From DASXVX01 sp036504075 (lineage in GTDB: Bacteria; Bacillota; Sulfobacillia; Symbiobacteriales; Symbiobacteriaceae), in assembly GCA_036504075.1 (NCBI GenBank), contig DASXVX010000096.1:1-64000 (forward strand): a DNA stretch of 64,000 nucleotides. The letters are read 5' to 3'. This document shows positions 35,340 through 43,681 of the stretch, piece by piece. Under the pieces are notes generated by a model. The model was not told where the DNA came from, ran no database searches, and saw nothing but the letters and a program-made list of their open reading frames with translations. The position numbers and the translations under genes are program-made. Each line of letters opens with the position of its first letter. Position 1 is the first letter of the stretch.

Positions 35340-35372
35340 CGGCTGCAACAGGAACGCTCAGACCCGGAACCC

Positions 35373-37622
35373 TCAGACCCGGATCAGGAACAGACGCATG
35401 TCGGTCACCCACCCCGGCGTCGTGAAGCCGTCGGTGGTCCGCTTGGCCGCACTGATCGAAATCGCGAACGGGCACGGATCGGAGGCCAGAACCGGCACCA
35501 GCGTCAGCCAGTGATCCCGGAACGCCTGCAGGCTGCCGGAGCCGCCCGCCCAGTAATTGGCCGCCCAGTTGACCGCCGGGAAGTTGGCGGTCAGGCTCAC
35601 CGACCCGACGGAACTCAGCGTCACCGGACCGGCCGGCAGGTGCGTATAATTCGCCACATAGCTGTCGGCGGGCTGGACCGGGCTCGCACCGTTGTTATAG
35701 ACCATCGTCGGAATAATGGTCTCCGTCGACGCATTGCCAATCCGGAAGGAGACCGCCAGCCCCGCCAGATGGCCAAAGTCGTCGAACGCCTGGAACGAGG
35801 TCGAGAGGGCGTCGGCGGCGTTGGTCAGGTGCGCCTTCGGGCAGACGGCGGTCAGGATGCTCGTCCCGTTCTCGTCCCGCAGGCTCGTCACGCCAACGTG
35901 CACCGGGGTGTTGTCGATCACCAGCCGCAGGTCCGGACCCAGTTCTGCGATCTGGCACCGATGCGTCACGACGGCGCCGGTCACGGTGACCGGCGTCACC
36001 CGGAAGAGGCACTGCCCGGCGCCGCCCGGCAGCAGGTCGGCGGTACTCACGCCCAGCACGACGGGCTGCATCGAATGGAGCCACTGCCACGCCGGACCCG
36101 GCCGGTAAGTCTCCACCAGATTCTCCGGGAGCACGTAGAGCTTCTCGGCGCCCACCGTGACCGGCATGCTGGTCACGGTGATCGTGCGCACCTCGCCATA
36201 ATGCGGGTCGGCGTGATCCAGGTTGATGTACTGGGTGGCGTAGGCGAAGGGTTCCGCGTAGGTCACCCACGGGCCGGCCGGGCCCGGCGCCCGGAGGGTG
36301 CCGCTCAGACGAGTCTGCTCCACCTTGTAGTGGGTCGGCCCGGCGGCAAACAGGCCGTACAGGCTGAGGTGCCCGGCGAAAGCCGCGTCCTTGACCAGTG
36401 GGACGTTAAAGGGCGCCGGCCCGGGGCCTGCGAACAGGGAGGTGGTGTCGGCCCAGCCGTCGATCTTGTCCACCCCGATGTTCCCGACGCTCGTGAAGAT
36501 GAAGCACTTGTCGCCCAACTCACCAACGTGCGTGCCGTGTTCACCGCAGACCGTCGCGCTGTTGGCGTACAGCGTGATGTGCCCGAACGGCCAGGTGCTG
36601 TGAGGCACCGGGAAGAAGCCGTCGTCGTAGATCACCCTGGTGATGGCATCCACACTCTGGGTCACCCGGAAGTGCCAGCCCGCCGAGCAGGGGTTGGCGA
36701 CCAGCGGCGGGAGCGTCAGCGGAAGCTTGATTTCCGGGCGAATCCGCTCCGCCAATTCGGGGACCGCCTCGGGCTTCCGGATGAAGGCTGCCTTCTCTGC
36801 TTTCAGGGCCTTGACGTTAATCTCCTCAACCGGCGCCACCGTCCGGGACATCTGCATGGCCTCCAGCGCCGCCAGGCGGGGCATGGCCTCCGGAATGGCC
36901 GGCCCCTGTCCGGTCAGCCGCTGCTCGTGGGCCCAGGCCTGCAGAATCCCCTCGTAGGGGGCAGGATCAGGTCCCGGCCACGGCGGGTGCGGCTTGGGCA
37001 CGGGGAACAACTCGGGAATCGGCAGCAGGTCATGCCAGTCGAAAGGCAGATCGATCGGGATGATCACCTTCGGGATTCTGATGCGCACCGTGCAGACCCG
37101 GAAGAAGCCGTTCTGGTCGGTATAGGCGGTCGCCAGAACCTTACGCCGGATGCCCCAGGGCGTAATCGTGTGGACGTACGCCTCCACTTTCGCCCCAAAG
37201 ACCGAGCAGCAGGTCGTGACCGGTTGGCCCAGCGGGTCCTGTCCGGTCGTGCGGCAGGCCACGACCCGGCCGCGTACGCAGCAGACCTCAAAGAGGGGAC
37301 CCCAGATCCGCCGCAGGTACCGGGGGATTACGAGCGGTTCCTTCTGCAGGTCGAGCATGCCGTCATTGGACGGCTGTGCCTTGATCGGAACCCGGAGCGT
37401 TTCGGTGATGGGCTCGTCCACATCGGGGCGAATCTGGAGGACGGGCTCATGTTCAGCCCGGTGCTCCTCGTTGATCAGTAGATGAAAGCTGCCGTTCTCC
37501 TGCACCGGTGCGCTGCCCAGCAGATGCCCGTCGTGGCTGATCAGTTCGGCGACTAACCCGACTTCGTCGGGCAGGAACGCCATCGAGAGCCGGTCCACGG
37601 ACCCTTTCACTTCACGGATCAC
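35373..37622 (-). CDS. Large uncharacterised protein, 749 residues
   Basis: I do not recognise a family. The start is GTG 37622 with AAGGGG upstream. There is no signal peptide or membrane helix. Residues 1-90 look like a beta-sandwich or carboxypeptidase-regulatory-like domain (VGLVAELISHDGHLLGSAPV...NGSFHLL). Residues 105-175 carry several cysteines (FEVCCVRGRVVACR, TTCCSVFGAKVEAYV) and a second similar module ending in YTDQNGFFRVC. A Pro-rich linker (LFPVPKPHPPWPGPDPAPYEG) follows. The C-terminal 450 residues are rich in beta-prone, Thr/Val/Gly sequence with CSAGWHFRVTQSVD. It is a single-gene unit with a candidate promoter and an inverted repeat. The composition suggests a structural or adhesive protein, perhaps spore-associated; that is a guess. 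Confidence 0.75.
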   Translation of the reverse strand: MIREVKGSVDRLSMAFLPDEVGLVAELISHDGHLLGSAPVQENGSFHLLINEEHRAEHEPVLQIRPDVDEPITETLRVPIKAQPSNDGMLDLQKEPLVIPRYLRRIWGPLFEVCCVRGRVVACRTTGQDPLGQPVTTCCSVFGAKVEAYVHTITPWGIRRKVLATAYTDQNGFFRVCTVRIRIPKVIIPIDLPFDWHDLLPIPELFPVPKPHPPWPGPDPAPYEGILQAWAHEQRLTGQGPAIPEAMPRLAALEAMQMSRTVAPVEEINVKALKAEKAAFIRKPEAVPELAERIRPEIKLPLTLPPLVANPCSAGWHFRVTQSVDAITRVIYDDGFFPVPHSTWPFGHITLYANSATVCGEHGTHVGELGDKCFIFTSVGNIGVDKIDGWADTTSLFAGPGPAPFNVPLVKDAAFAGHLSLYGLFAAGPTHYKVEQTRLSGTLRAPGPAGPWVTYAEPFAYATQYINLDHADPHYGEVRTITVTSMPVTVGAEKLYVLPENLVETYRPGPAWQWLHSMQPVVLGVSTADLLPGGAGQCLFRVTPVTVTGAVVTHRCQIAELGPDLRLVIDNTPVHVGVTSLRDENGTSILTAVCPKAHLTNAADALSTSFQAFDDFGHLAGLAVSFRIGNASTETIIPTMVYNNGASPVQPADSYVANYTHLPAGPVTLSSVGSVSLTANFPAVNWAANYWAGGSGSLQAFRDHWLTLVPVLASDPCPFAISISAAKRTTDGFTTPGWVTDMRLFLIRV

Positions 37623-37657
37623 ACCTTCAACCCCTTTCGTACGGGTGTCGAAAAGTT

Positions 37658-37678
37658 CCTGTATATTTAAAATACAGG
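37658..37678. promoter_or_regulatory. Near-perfect 21-bp inverted repeat before the 749-residue protein gene
   Basis: CCTGTAT and ATACAGG flank a 7-base AT centre; nine of ten base pairs match. It lies between the candidate promoter and the GTG start, a position suited to repression. Confidence 0.55.
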
Positions 37679-37697
37679 AGCAATAATCACTAACACG

Positions 37698-37726
37698 AGC
37701 GTAGTGTAGGCAGAAATATTTGTCAA
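37698..37726 (-). promoter_or_regulatory. Candidate promoter of the 749-residue protein gene
   Basis: Read on minus, a perfect TTGACA (37726-37721) is followed after 17 bases by TACGCT (37703-37698). The -10 box is poor. The rest of the 330-base intergenic region 37623-37953 shows only AT-rich sequence and no gene. Confidence 0.4.
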
Positions 37727-37953
37727 GGGTGACGATTGCGCGGACCGGTGGTGAGAGGTAGGCGACCCCTAACCCTCAAAAATATCTATAGCAATTCAGT
37801 TTTCCCCATGTTATACCGTGGATGGACAAGATTGAATTTGGGACGAAGCGGGGCAGATAGGCGGATTGTTATGTCTTGTGCCGCTCATCAGTGACGAGGG
37901 AAGGTCCGCACAAGTGAGAAACAGCACGTACTCTACGCAGGAAGTGACAGGAC

Positions 37954-38694
37954 TTGGCTGACGGCGATGACCTGGAGTATTTGATCCTGAGCTTCTTGGA
38001 CCGGTCAGACGGGCCGGTGGGGTCCGGCGCCATTTGCGAATGGGTGCGACAGAACGGCAGGGAGGTCAGTGAGGCGACCGTGGGCCGCTTCTTGCGGCAA
38101 CTGGGCGTCCAAGACCTCACGCAAAGGTCGGGATTCAAGGGCCGGACCCTGACCGAAAAAGGCCAGGCCAAGCTGGTCCAGCTTCGGCATGAGCGGGTCC
38201 TGGCTCACTCTTCGACTGAGTTGGTGGAGGCGCTGCGGGCCGGCGACCTCACCGAATGTGTCGATGTCCTGGTCGCCCGCCGGGCACTGGAGCGAGAGGC
38301 TACCCGGCTGGCTGCCATGTTGGCCACGCCCCGCGACCTGGAGGCGCTGGACACGCTGGTGAACCGGTACGAGGCGGTTGGCAACGTGCGGGCCACCGCG
38401 GAGACCGACTTTGCTTTCCATGTCCGGCTGGCCGAAATCTCCGGGAACCGGGTCATTCAGGCGGCTACCCGGCTGATCCACGCCCAGGCCCAGTCATCCA
38501 TGATCCCCGCGCCCATCCAGCTCAAGCTGAAGCCCATGTCGGCGCAACAGCACCGGGAGATCGTGGAAGCTATTCGCGCGCACGACCCGGAGCGGGCCGA
38601 GAGCGCCATGGTCGCACATCTCAATTTCGTGATCGAAGTGATCCAACGTCACTGCCAGGAGCCCGCGGCCCGGCCCCGGACCCAGAACAGCTGA
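37954..38694 (+). CDS. Transcriptional regulator: unusual winged helix plus FCD ligand domain
   Basis: The 246-residue protein starts at TTG 37954, with AGGAAGTG upstream. Residues 1-75 are a winged-helix domain like the one found in NrpR and at the N-terminus of RNase R (LILSFLDRSDGPVGSGAICE...VGRFLRQLGV...GRTLTEKGQAKL), not the GntR type. Residues 90-235 are an FCD domain as in FadR-like regulators (ARRALEREATRLAA, FHVRLAEISGN, QHREIVEAIRAHDPERAESAMVAHL), including the His residues that bind metal in this family. It lies 38 bases upstream of the FAD oxidoreductase gene, so it probably controls the two-gene catabolic unit that follows. The ligand is likely a small carboxylate. Confidence 0.8.
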   Translation: MADGDDLEYLILSFLDRSDGPVGSGAICEWVRQNGREVSEATVGRFLRQLGVQDLTQRSGFKGRTLTEKGQAKLVQLRHERVLAHSSTELVEALRAGDLTECVDVLVARRALEREATRLAAMLATPRDLEALDTLVNRYEAVGNVRATAETDFAFHVRLAEISGNRVIQAATRLIHAQAQSSMIPAPIQLKLKPMSAQQHREIVEAIRAHDPERAESAMVAHLNFVIEVIQRHCQEPAARPRTQNS

Positions 38695-38732
38695 TCGGTC
38701 GCAATCCCCCACACGTGAACGGAGGACACCGC

Positions 38733-40028
38733 ATGAAGAAGGTCGTAGTCGTAGGCGGCGGCTGGTCCGGGTGTGCAGCGGCTCTGATGGCAGCGAAAGC
38801 CGGTGGTGCGGTCACCCTGCTGGAGCGGACGGATTTGCTCCTCGGTACCGGACTCGTGGGTGGGATCATGCGGAACAACGGCCGGTACACGGCCACCGAA
38901 GAGATGATCGCCATGGGCGGTGGGGAGCTGTTCGAGGCCTGCGACCGGCTGGCGACCCACCGGAACATCGACTTTCCGGACCACAACCACGCCACGCTTT
39001 ACAACGTCGGCTTGATTGAGACCGAGATCCGGCGCCTGCTGCTGGAGGCGGGGGTTCAGATCGTCTTCGAGGCGCGGGTGACCGGTGTCAAAATGGAAGG
39101 CAAGCGCATCACGAACGTCACCCTGAAGGGCGAACCGCCCATCGCGGGGGATGTCTTCGTCGACACGACCGGCAGCGCAGGTCCGCCCGGAAACTGCACC
39201 AAGTACGGCGAGGGCTGCATGTGCTGCGTGCTGCGCTGCCCGACCTTTGGCGGCCGGGTCAGCCTCGCGGGACTCGCCGGGGTGGCGGAGCGCATGGCGG
39301 TCGACGCCAGCGGGAAGGTCGGCGCCGTGAGCGGCTCCTGCAAGCTGGCCAAGGAGTCGCTGGCGCCGTGGGTACGGGAAGAGCTGGAGCGGACCGGCAA
39401 GATCGTGCTCCCGCTCCCCACGGAGAAAGTGGACACGTCGAAGCTGGGCAAGAAGGCCTGCCAGCAGTACGCCGGCGGCGCCTACGCCGACAACGCCGTC
39501 ATCCTCGACACCGGCCACGCCAAGCTGATGACCCCGTATATGAACCTGGACACCCTCCATTCCATTCACGGCCTGGAGACCGCCCGCTACGTTGACCCAT
39601 ACTCCGGGAGCCGGGGAAATTCCATGCGCTACATGGCCATGTCGCCTCACGATCTGGCCCTGAAAGTGAACGGCGTGGAGAACCTCTTCTGCGGCGGCGA
39701 GAAGGCCGGCCCGCTCGTCGGCCATACCGAGGCGATTTGCACCGGCACGCTCGCCGGCTTCAACGCCGTCCGGTACAACGAGGGATTGGCGTCGATCACC
39801 CTGCCCACCAGCCTGGCGGTTGGCGACGCGATCGCCTACGTAACGCAGAAGCAAGACGTGGAACTGGGCTGGAGCAAGAAGTTCACGTTCTCGGGTTCGG
39901 TCTACTTTGAGCGGATGAAGGAACAGGGGCTTTACACCACGGATATCGGCGCTATCCGGGAGCGTGTCCAGAAGGCCGGCGTGACGGGCCTGTTCGGGCA
40001 GCGAATGGCGGACGTGGTCGCGGACTAG
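38733..40028 (+). CDS. FAD-dependent oxidoreductase with internal four-Cys motif (copy A)
   Basis: The 431-residue protein starts at ATG 38733 after GGAGGAC. The FAD-binding motif VVVVGGGWSGCAAA is at residues 4-17. Residues 155-170 hold Cys155, Cys162, Cys164, Cys165 and Cys169 followed by Pro; the spacing C-x6-C-x2-C-x3-CP is shared with the copy at 51922-53340 and looks like a 4Fe-4S site inside the FAD enzyme. Motifs DLLLGTGLVGGIMRNNGR and FCGGEKAGPLVGHTEA are also common to both. It resembles the FAD_oxidored/HdrA-like superfamily. The substrate is unknown; a regulator lies upstream and a PLP enzyme 48 bases downstream. Confidence 0.78.
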   Translation: MKKVVVVGGGWSGCAAALMAAKAGGAVTLLERTDLLLGTGLVGGIMRNNGRYTATEEMIAMGGGELFEACDRLATHRNIDFPDHNHATLYNVGLIETEIRRLLLEAGVQIVFEARVTGVKMEGKRITNVTLKGEPPIAGDVFVDTTGSAGPPGNCTKYGEGCMCCVLRCPTFGGRVSLAGLAGVAERMAVDASGKVGAVSGSCKLAKESLAPWVREELERTGKIVLPLPTEKVDTSKLGKKACQQYAGGAYADNAVILDTGHAKLMTPYMNLDTLHSIHGLETARYVDPYSGSRGNSMRYMAMSPHDLALKVNGVENLFCGGEKAGPLVGHTEAICTGTLAGFNAVRYNEGLASITLPTSLAVGDAIAYVTQKQDVELGWSKKFTFSGSVYFERMKEQGLYTTDIGAIRERVQKAGVTGLFGQRMADVVAD

Positions 40029-40076
40029 CCCTGGTCCGGTTCACAGGCTACATCGGATCGGAGGTCGGAAGGACGC

Positions 40077-41540
40077 ATGACCAGGTACAGCTACAAGTTC
40101 CAGATGTACAAGGCGCTCCAACAGAACATCCCGCAGATCTATGCCGCCGCGAAGAAGGCGGCCGACGAAATCGGGATTCCGCCGGAGATTCGCGGCAAGT
40201 TCGGTCTCACCGGGGCGATCTCCGGATGCCCGGCACCCCTTCGCCGGGACATCATGGCGGCGGGGGAGAAGGGCGCGACCGAAGTGATTCCGCTGGCCAC
40301 CTTGGTGGAGAAGCTCCGCGAAGTCGTCAAGAGCGTGTACGGCGACCAGTGGGAGCCGATTCCGGTCTCCACCTGCGAGGCGGCGCTCTGGACCGCGTTC
40401 GATGTCCTGTGCACGCCGCCGGCGCTCGGGCGCGGCGACAACTACCGGGCGCGGTACATCGCCCCGCTGGAAAAGCACATGCATCACCAGGGTGCGTATG
40501 GCCGCCCGTTCCCGGCCAAGTACAAGGACAACTTTGCTGACCGCGGCACCACCGCCGGCGAACTCGGCTTTTACGGCAAGCGGCAGAACAACCTCGATAC
40601 GGTGATGGTGCCGCTCGAGGGGGCGAAGTACGAGAACCACGGCATCAAATCCTGGCCCGTGCCGCTGCTGACCCAGGTCGACCCGGAGGCATCCGCCCAG
40701 AAGATCAAACGGGTGGCCCAGGAGCACGTGACCATGCTTTCCGGCATCGCCTCGCTCGGGTACGACACCCCCGGATACGGCTACGCCGTGAAGGACGCGA
40801 AGGGTGCCCCGGTCCTGCAGAAGCGGCTGGGTGAGATCGCCCGGTATCACAACGTACCGTACATCGTCGATAACGCCTGGGGTTTGCCCTTCGTCGGCAC
40901 CAACCCCAACGACATCGGCTGCGACGTTATCGCCTACGCCATGGACAAGGCGACCGGCGCCGCCACCTCGGGCCTCATGATCGCCCGTGAGGACGTGGCC
41001 ACCAACCTGCGCCGGGCCCTGGGCCTGGCGGGCGACCGGTACGGCACTACCGCCTCCTACGGCAAGGCCGCCTATGTCACCTTCGACCCGGGCAAGGAGG
41101 CGCTGCTGACCCAGATCGCCGCCCTGGAGGCGCTGCGCGACCGGCCCCGGTTGCTCACCAAGCCGGTGGACGACCTGTACGCGATCGTTACCGAAGAGTT
41201 GCAGGCGCTGCCGGCCGTGCTCAGGGAGAAATTCATCGTGACCAGGTCGTACAACTCGACTACGGTCGAAATCAACTACGAACCCACATGGGCGGACGGG
41301 CAGATGGGTCTGCCGATCTTCTCGATTGAAGACATGTACGCCGGGTCGAACATCTTCCAGGCGGGCTGCGCCCAGATGGGGATCATCCCGACCATCGCCT
41401 ACGACGGCAACATTTTCGTGTCGCCCGGCCTGGGGACGTCGGATTACGACGGCAACCTCATGGAGCAGGAGACCCGCTGGGCGATCCGGGGTCTCGTCGC
41501 CCTGATCGACATCGTCGCGAAGTTCGTGGGTCTGTACTAG
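40077..41540 (+). CDS. Fold-type-I PLP enzyme, SepCysS/SelA-like
   Basis: The 487-residue protein shows a PLP-enzyme core: Asp265 in PYIVDNAWGLPF (expected to contact the pyridine nitrogen) and Lys291 in AYAMDKATGAATSGLMI (expected Schiff-base lysine). The overall pattern recalls Cys-desulfurase, SepCysS and SelA-type enzymes, but the protein is longer than these and I cannot assign a reaction. The early motif ISGCPAPLRRDIMAAGEKG and the cluster RGTTAGELGFYGKRQNN could be substrate-specific. It follows CGGAGGTCGGAAGG and ends just before a 19-bp hairpin. It is co-transcribed with the FAD enzyme, so a two-step conversion of an amino acid is plausible but unproven. Confidence 0.6.
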   Translation: MTRYSYKFQMYKALQQNIPQIYAAAKKAADEIGIPPEIRGKFGLTGAISGCPAPLRRDIMAAGEKGATEVIPLATLVEKLREVVKSVYGDQWEPIPVSTCEAALWTAFDVLCTPPALGRGDNYRARYIAPLEKHMHHQGAYGRPFPAKYKDNFADRGTTAGELGFYGKRQNNLDTVMVPLEGAKYENHGIKSWPVPLLTQVDPEASAQKIKRVAQEHVTMLSGIASLGYDTPGYGYAVKDAKGAPVLQKRLGEIARYHNVPYIVDNAWGLPFVGTNPNDIGCDVIAYAMDKATGAATSGLMIAREDVATNLRRALGLAGDRYGTTASYGKAAYVTFDPGKEALLTQIAALEALRDRPRLLTKPVDDLYAIVTEELQALPAVLREKFIVTRSYNSTTVEINYEPTWADGQMGLPIFSIEDMYAGSNIFQAGCAQMGIIPTIAYDGNIFVSPGLGTSDYDGNLMEQETRWAIRGLVALIDIVAKFVGLY

Positions 41541-41547
41541 CATTCAG

Positions 41548-41592
41548 CAACGGAAAGAGCCCGGAGGCATCGTCTCCGGGCTCTTTCCGTTG
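41548..41592. terminator. Terminator hairpin, copy 1 of the CCCGGAG family
   Basis: The arms 41548-41566 and 41574-41592 are perfectly complementary over 19 bp, with the core GAGCCCGGAG / CTCCGGGCTC. The same core recurs at 45163-45193, 50955-50996 and 60588-60620. Confidence 0.85.
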
Positions 41593-41904
41593 TAATGCGG
41601 TTGGGATTATGGAGCAGTCTTGGCCGCAGATGGCGCCGATTACGCAGATCCCCGGCCAAGGCGTGAATGCTGGTCGCTCGTACTGAAGCGTAAACTGTGC
41701 GTCGACCCTGCCTTCGGTTTGCGACAACACACCGACACTTGTGCGCCAGGTCATCGACAACACTGCGTCAGTAAGCGAACGGCCGGGAAAGATCAGGTTT
41801 TATGCGACTTCGAATAATATCTTCAGTTTGAAACAGGGGATTTTTAGCGGTAAACAGAAACGGTAGACGGACAATTAGCATGGCAGGATGGAGTTGTCGG
41901 ATTT
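41593..41904. other. Intergenic region upstream of the Ugp-type importer
   Basis: I see no gene in these 312 bases. The only signal is a candidate promoter near its 3' end (41828-41856). Sequence around 41610-41700 looks like degenerated coding DNA but I cannot assign it. Confidence 0.5.
41828..41856 (+). promoter_or_regulatory. Candidate promoter of the Ugp-type importer operon
   Basis: TTGAAA (41828-41833), a 17-base spacer and TAAACA (41851-41856) predict a start about 42 bases before the ATG at 41905. Confidence 0.5.
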
Positions 41905-42822
41905 ATGGCAAGCACTGTCGGATCCCCGGTTGCCCGCAGTCGGCCTCACCGCTCGCTCATGGAATGGCTGGAGCCCTGGCTGTACCTGGGGCCAAGTCTG
42001 GCGCTGCTGGGTACCTTCGTTTTCTATCCCTTGCTGCGCTCGATCTATCTGAGCACGTTCCTCACCGACCTTCTGGGCAGGCCCAAACTCTTCGTCGGCG
42101 CCCAGAATTTCGCCGATGCGCTGACCACGCCCAAGTTCCTTCAGAGCCTGGGCGTAACCGTGCTTTTCGTCCTGTATACGGTGCCGTTGGGGATCCTGCT
42201 GGGCTTCATTCTGGCGATGCTGGCCAACCGCCCGGTGCGGGGGAACAAGTTCTTTCAGCTGATCTTTTCGTCCCCACTGTGCATCTCTGTGGCTACGGGC
42301 AGCATGATTTTCATGATGATGTACAACCCGGTCTCCGGGCTGTTCAACTACATGCTCTCCGTGGTTGGGATGCCCAAAGTAAACTGGCTGGTCGATCCCC
42401 GGTGGGCGCTCTTTTCGGTGGGTCTGGTCAGCATCTGGCTGCGTCTCGGGTTCAATTTCGTGCTCATGATCAGCGGCTTGCAGAACGTGCCGCAGGAGCT
42501 GTACGAAGCGGCCCGGGTGGATGGGGCCAACGGCTGGTCGCAGATCCGGCATATCACCCTGCCCATGTTATCGCCGACCATTTTCTTTGCCGCGGTCGTA
42601 GGCGTGATCAATGCCTTCCAGGTCTTCGGCGAGGTCGACATCATGACCAGCGGCGGCCCGGCGGGCTCCACGTCCCTGATTGTCTACCGGATTTACCAGG
42701 AGGCATTCCAGCTATTTCAGTTCGGAACGGCCAGCGCCCAGGCCCTGCTCCTCTTTCTGGTGATCATGGTGCTCACGTACCTGCAGTTCAAACTGGGTGA
42801 AAGGCGGGTGCACTACCAGTGA
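41905..42822 (+). CDS. ugpA: ABC sugar/glycerol-phosphate transporter permease
   Basis: The 305-residue MalF/UgpA-type permease has six predicted helices and the cytoplasmic EAA loop YEAARVDGANGWSQIRHITLPML that contacts the ATPase. The start is ATG 41905. Its TGA overlaps the GTG of the second permease gene. With the UgpB-like binding protein it should import glycerol-3-phosphate or a related oligosaccharide or glycerophosphodiester. The symbol reflects the best family match rather than a proven substrate. Confidence 0.82.
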   Translation: MASTVGSPVARSRPHRSLMEWLEPWLYLGPSLALLGTFVFYPLLRSIYLSTFLTDLLGRPKLFVGAQNFADALTTPKFLQSLGVTVLFVLYTVPLGILLGFILAMLANRPVRGNKFFQLIFSSPLCISVATGSMIFMMMYNPVSGLFNYMLSVVGMPKVNWLVDPRWALFSVGLVSIWLRLGFNFVLMISGLQNVPQELYEAARVDGANGWSQIRHITLPMLSPTIFFAAVVGVINAFQVFGEVDIMTSGGPAGSTSLIVYRIYQEAFQLFQFGTASAQALLLFLVIMVLTYLQFKLGERRVHYQ

Positions 42823-43646
42823 GCAGCAAAGATCGCCTCGGGCAGGTCTTGGGTTACGCCGGGCTGATTCTCGCTGCGGCCATCATGCTGTTTCCTCTTG
42901 CCTACGCCGCCTCCACCAGTCTGATGACGCGTGCCGAGGTCAGCACGTTCCCGCCGCCGTTGATTCCGGCCGATCCCTCGCTGGCCAATTACGCGGAGCT
43001 GTTCCGCGCCGTGCCGGTATTCCGCTGGCTGCTCAACAGCCTGGTGGTCGCAAGTGCCGTTACGCTGGGGCAAATGGTGACGGCATCTTTGTCCGGCTTC
43101 GCCTTTGCGACCATCCGGTTCCGCGGGAAGGCGCTGGCCTTCGCCCTCTTCATGTCCACCATGATGGTACCCTGGGAAGTCACCATGATTCCGAATTACC
43201 TGTTCTTCCGCTCACTGAAGCTGACCGATTCCTACACGGCACTGACCTTGCCGTTCCTTGCCACCGCATTCGGCACTTTCTTGCTCCGGCAGTTCTTCAT
43301 GCAGATTCCCCGTGACCTGGAGGATGCGGCGCGCATCGACGGGTGCTCCCGGCTACGCTTCTTCTGGTCCATTGCGCTGCCCCTGGCCCGTTCGGGTCTG
43401 ATCACACTGGGGGCATACACCTTCCTGTCCACCTGGAATCAGTATCTCTGGCCGTTGCTGGTCACCAACAGCAAGCAAATGCGCACGGTGCAGATTGGCG
43501 TGCGGTTCCTCATGAACGAAGAGGGCCTGCAGATGCATCGGGTGATGGCCGGGGTCGTCTTCTTCATGATTCCGGCCGGGCTGATGTTGCTGTGGGGACA
43601 GCGCTACCTGGTGCGCGGCCTGATGGCGGGCGCGGTCAAGGGGTAG
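42819..43646 (+). CDS. ugpE: ABC sugar/glycerol-phosphate transporter permease
   Basis: The 275-residue MalG/UgpE-type permease starts at GTG 42819 within the end of ugpA. The EAA loop is EDAARIDGCSRLRFFWSIALPLA, followed by TFLSTWNQYLWPLLV, a strongly conserved stretch in this family. It forms a heterodimeric channel with UgpA. The binding-protein gene follows after about 35 bases. Confidence 0.85.
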   Translation: MSSKDRLGQVLGYAGLILAAAIMLFPLAYAASTSLMTRAEVSTFPPPLIPADPSLANYAELFRAVPVFRWLLNSLVVASAVTLGQMVTASLSGFAFATIRFRGKALAFALFMSTMMVPWEVTMIPNYLFFRSLKLTDSYTALTLPFLATAFGTFLLRQFFMQIPRDLEDAARIDGCSRLRFFWSIALPLARSGLITLGAYTFLSTWNQYLWPLLVTNSKQMRTVQIGVRFLMNEEGLQMHRVMAGVVFFMIPAGLMLLWGQRYLVRGLMAGAVKG

Positions 43647-43681
43647 CGTGACCATATATCACCTGGGGGAGAGTGCTCAGG

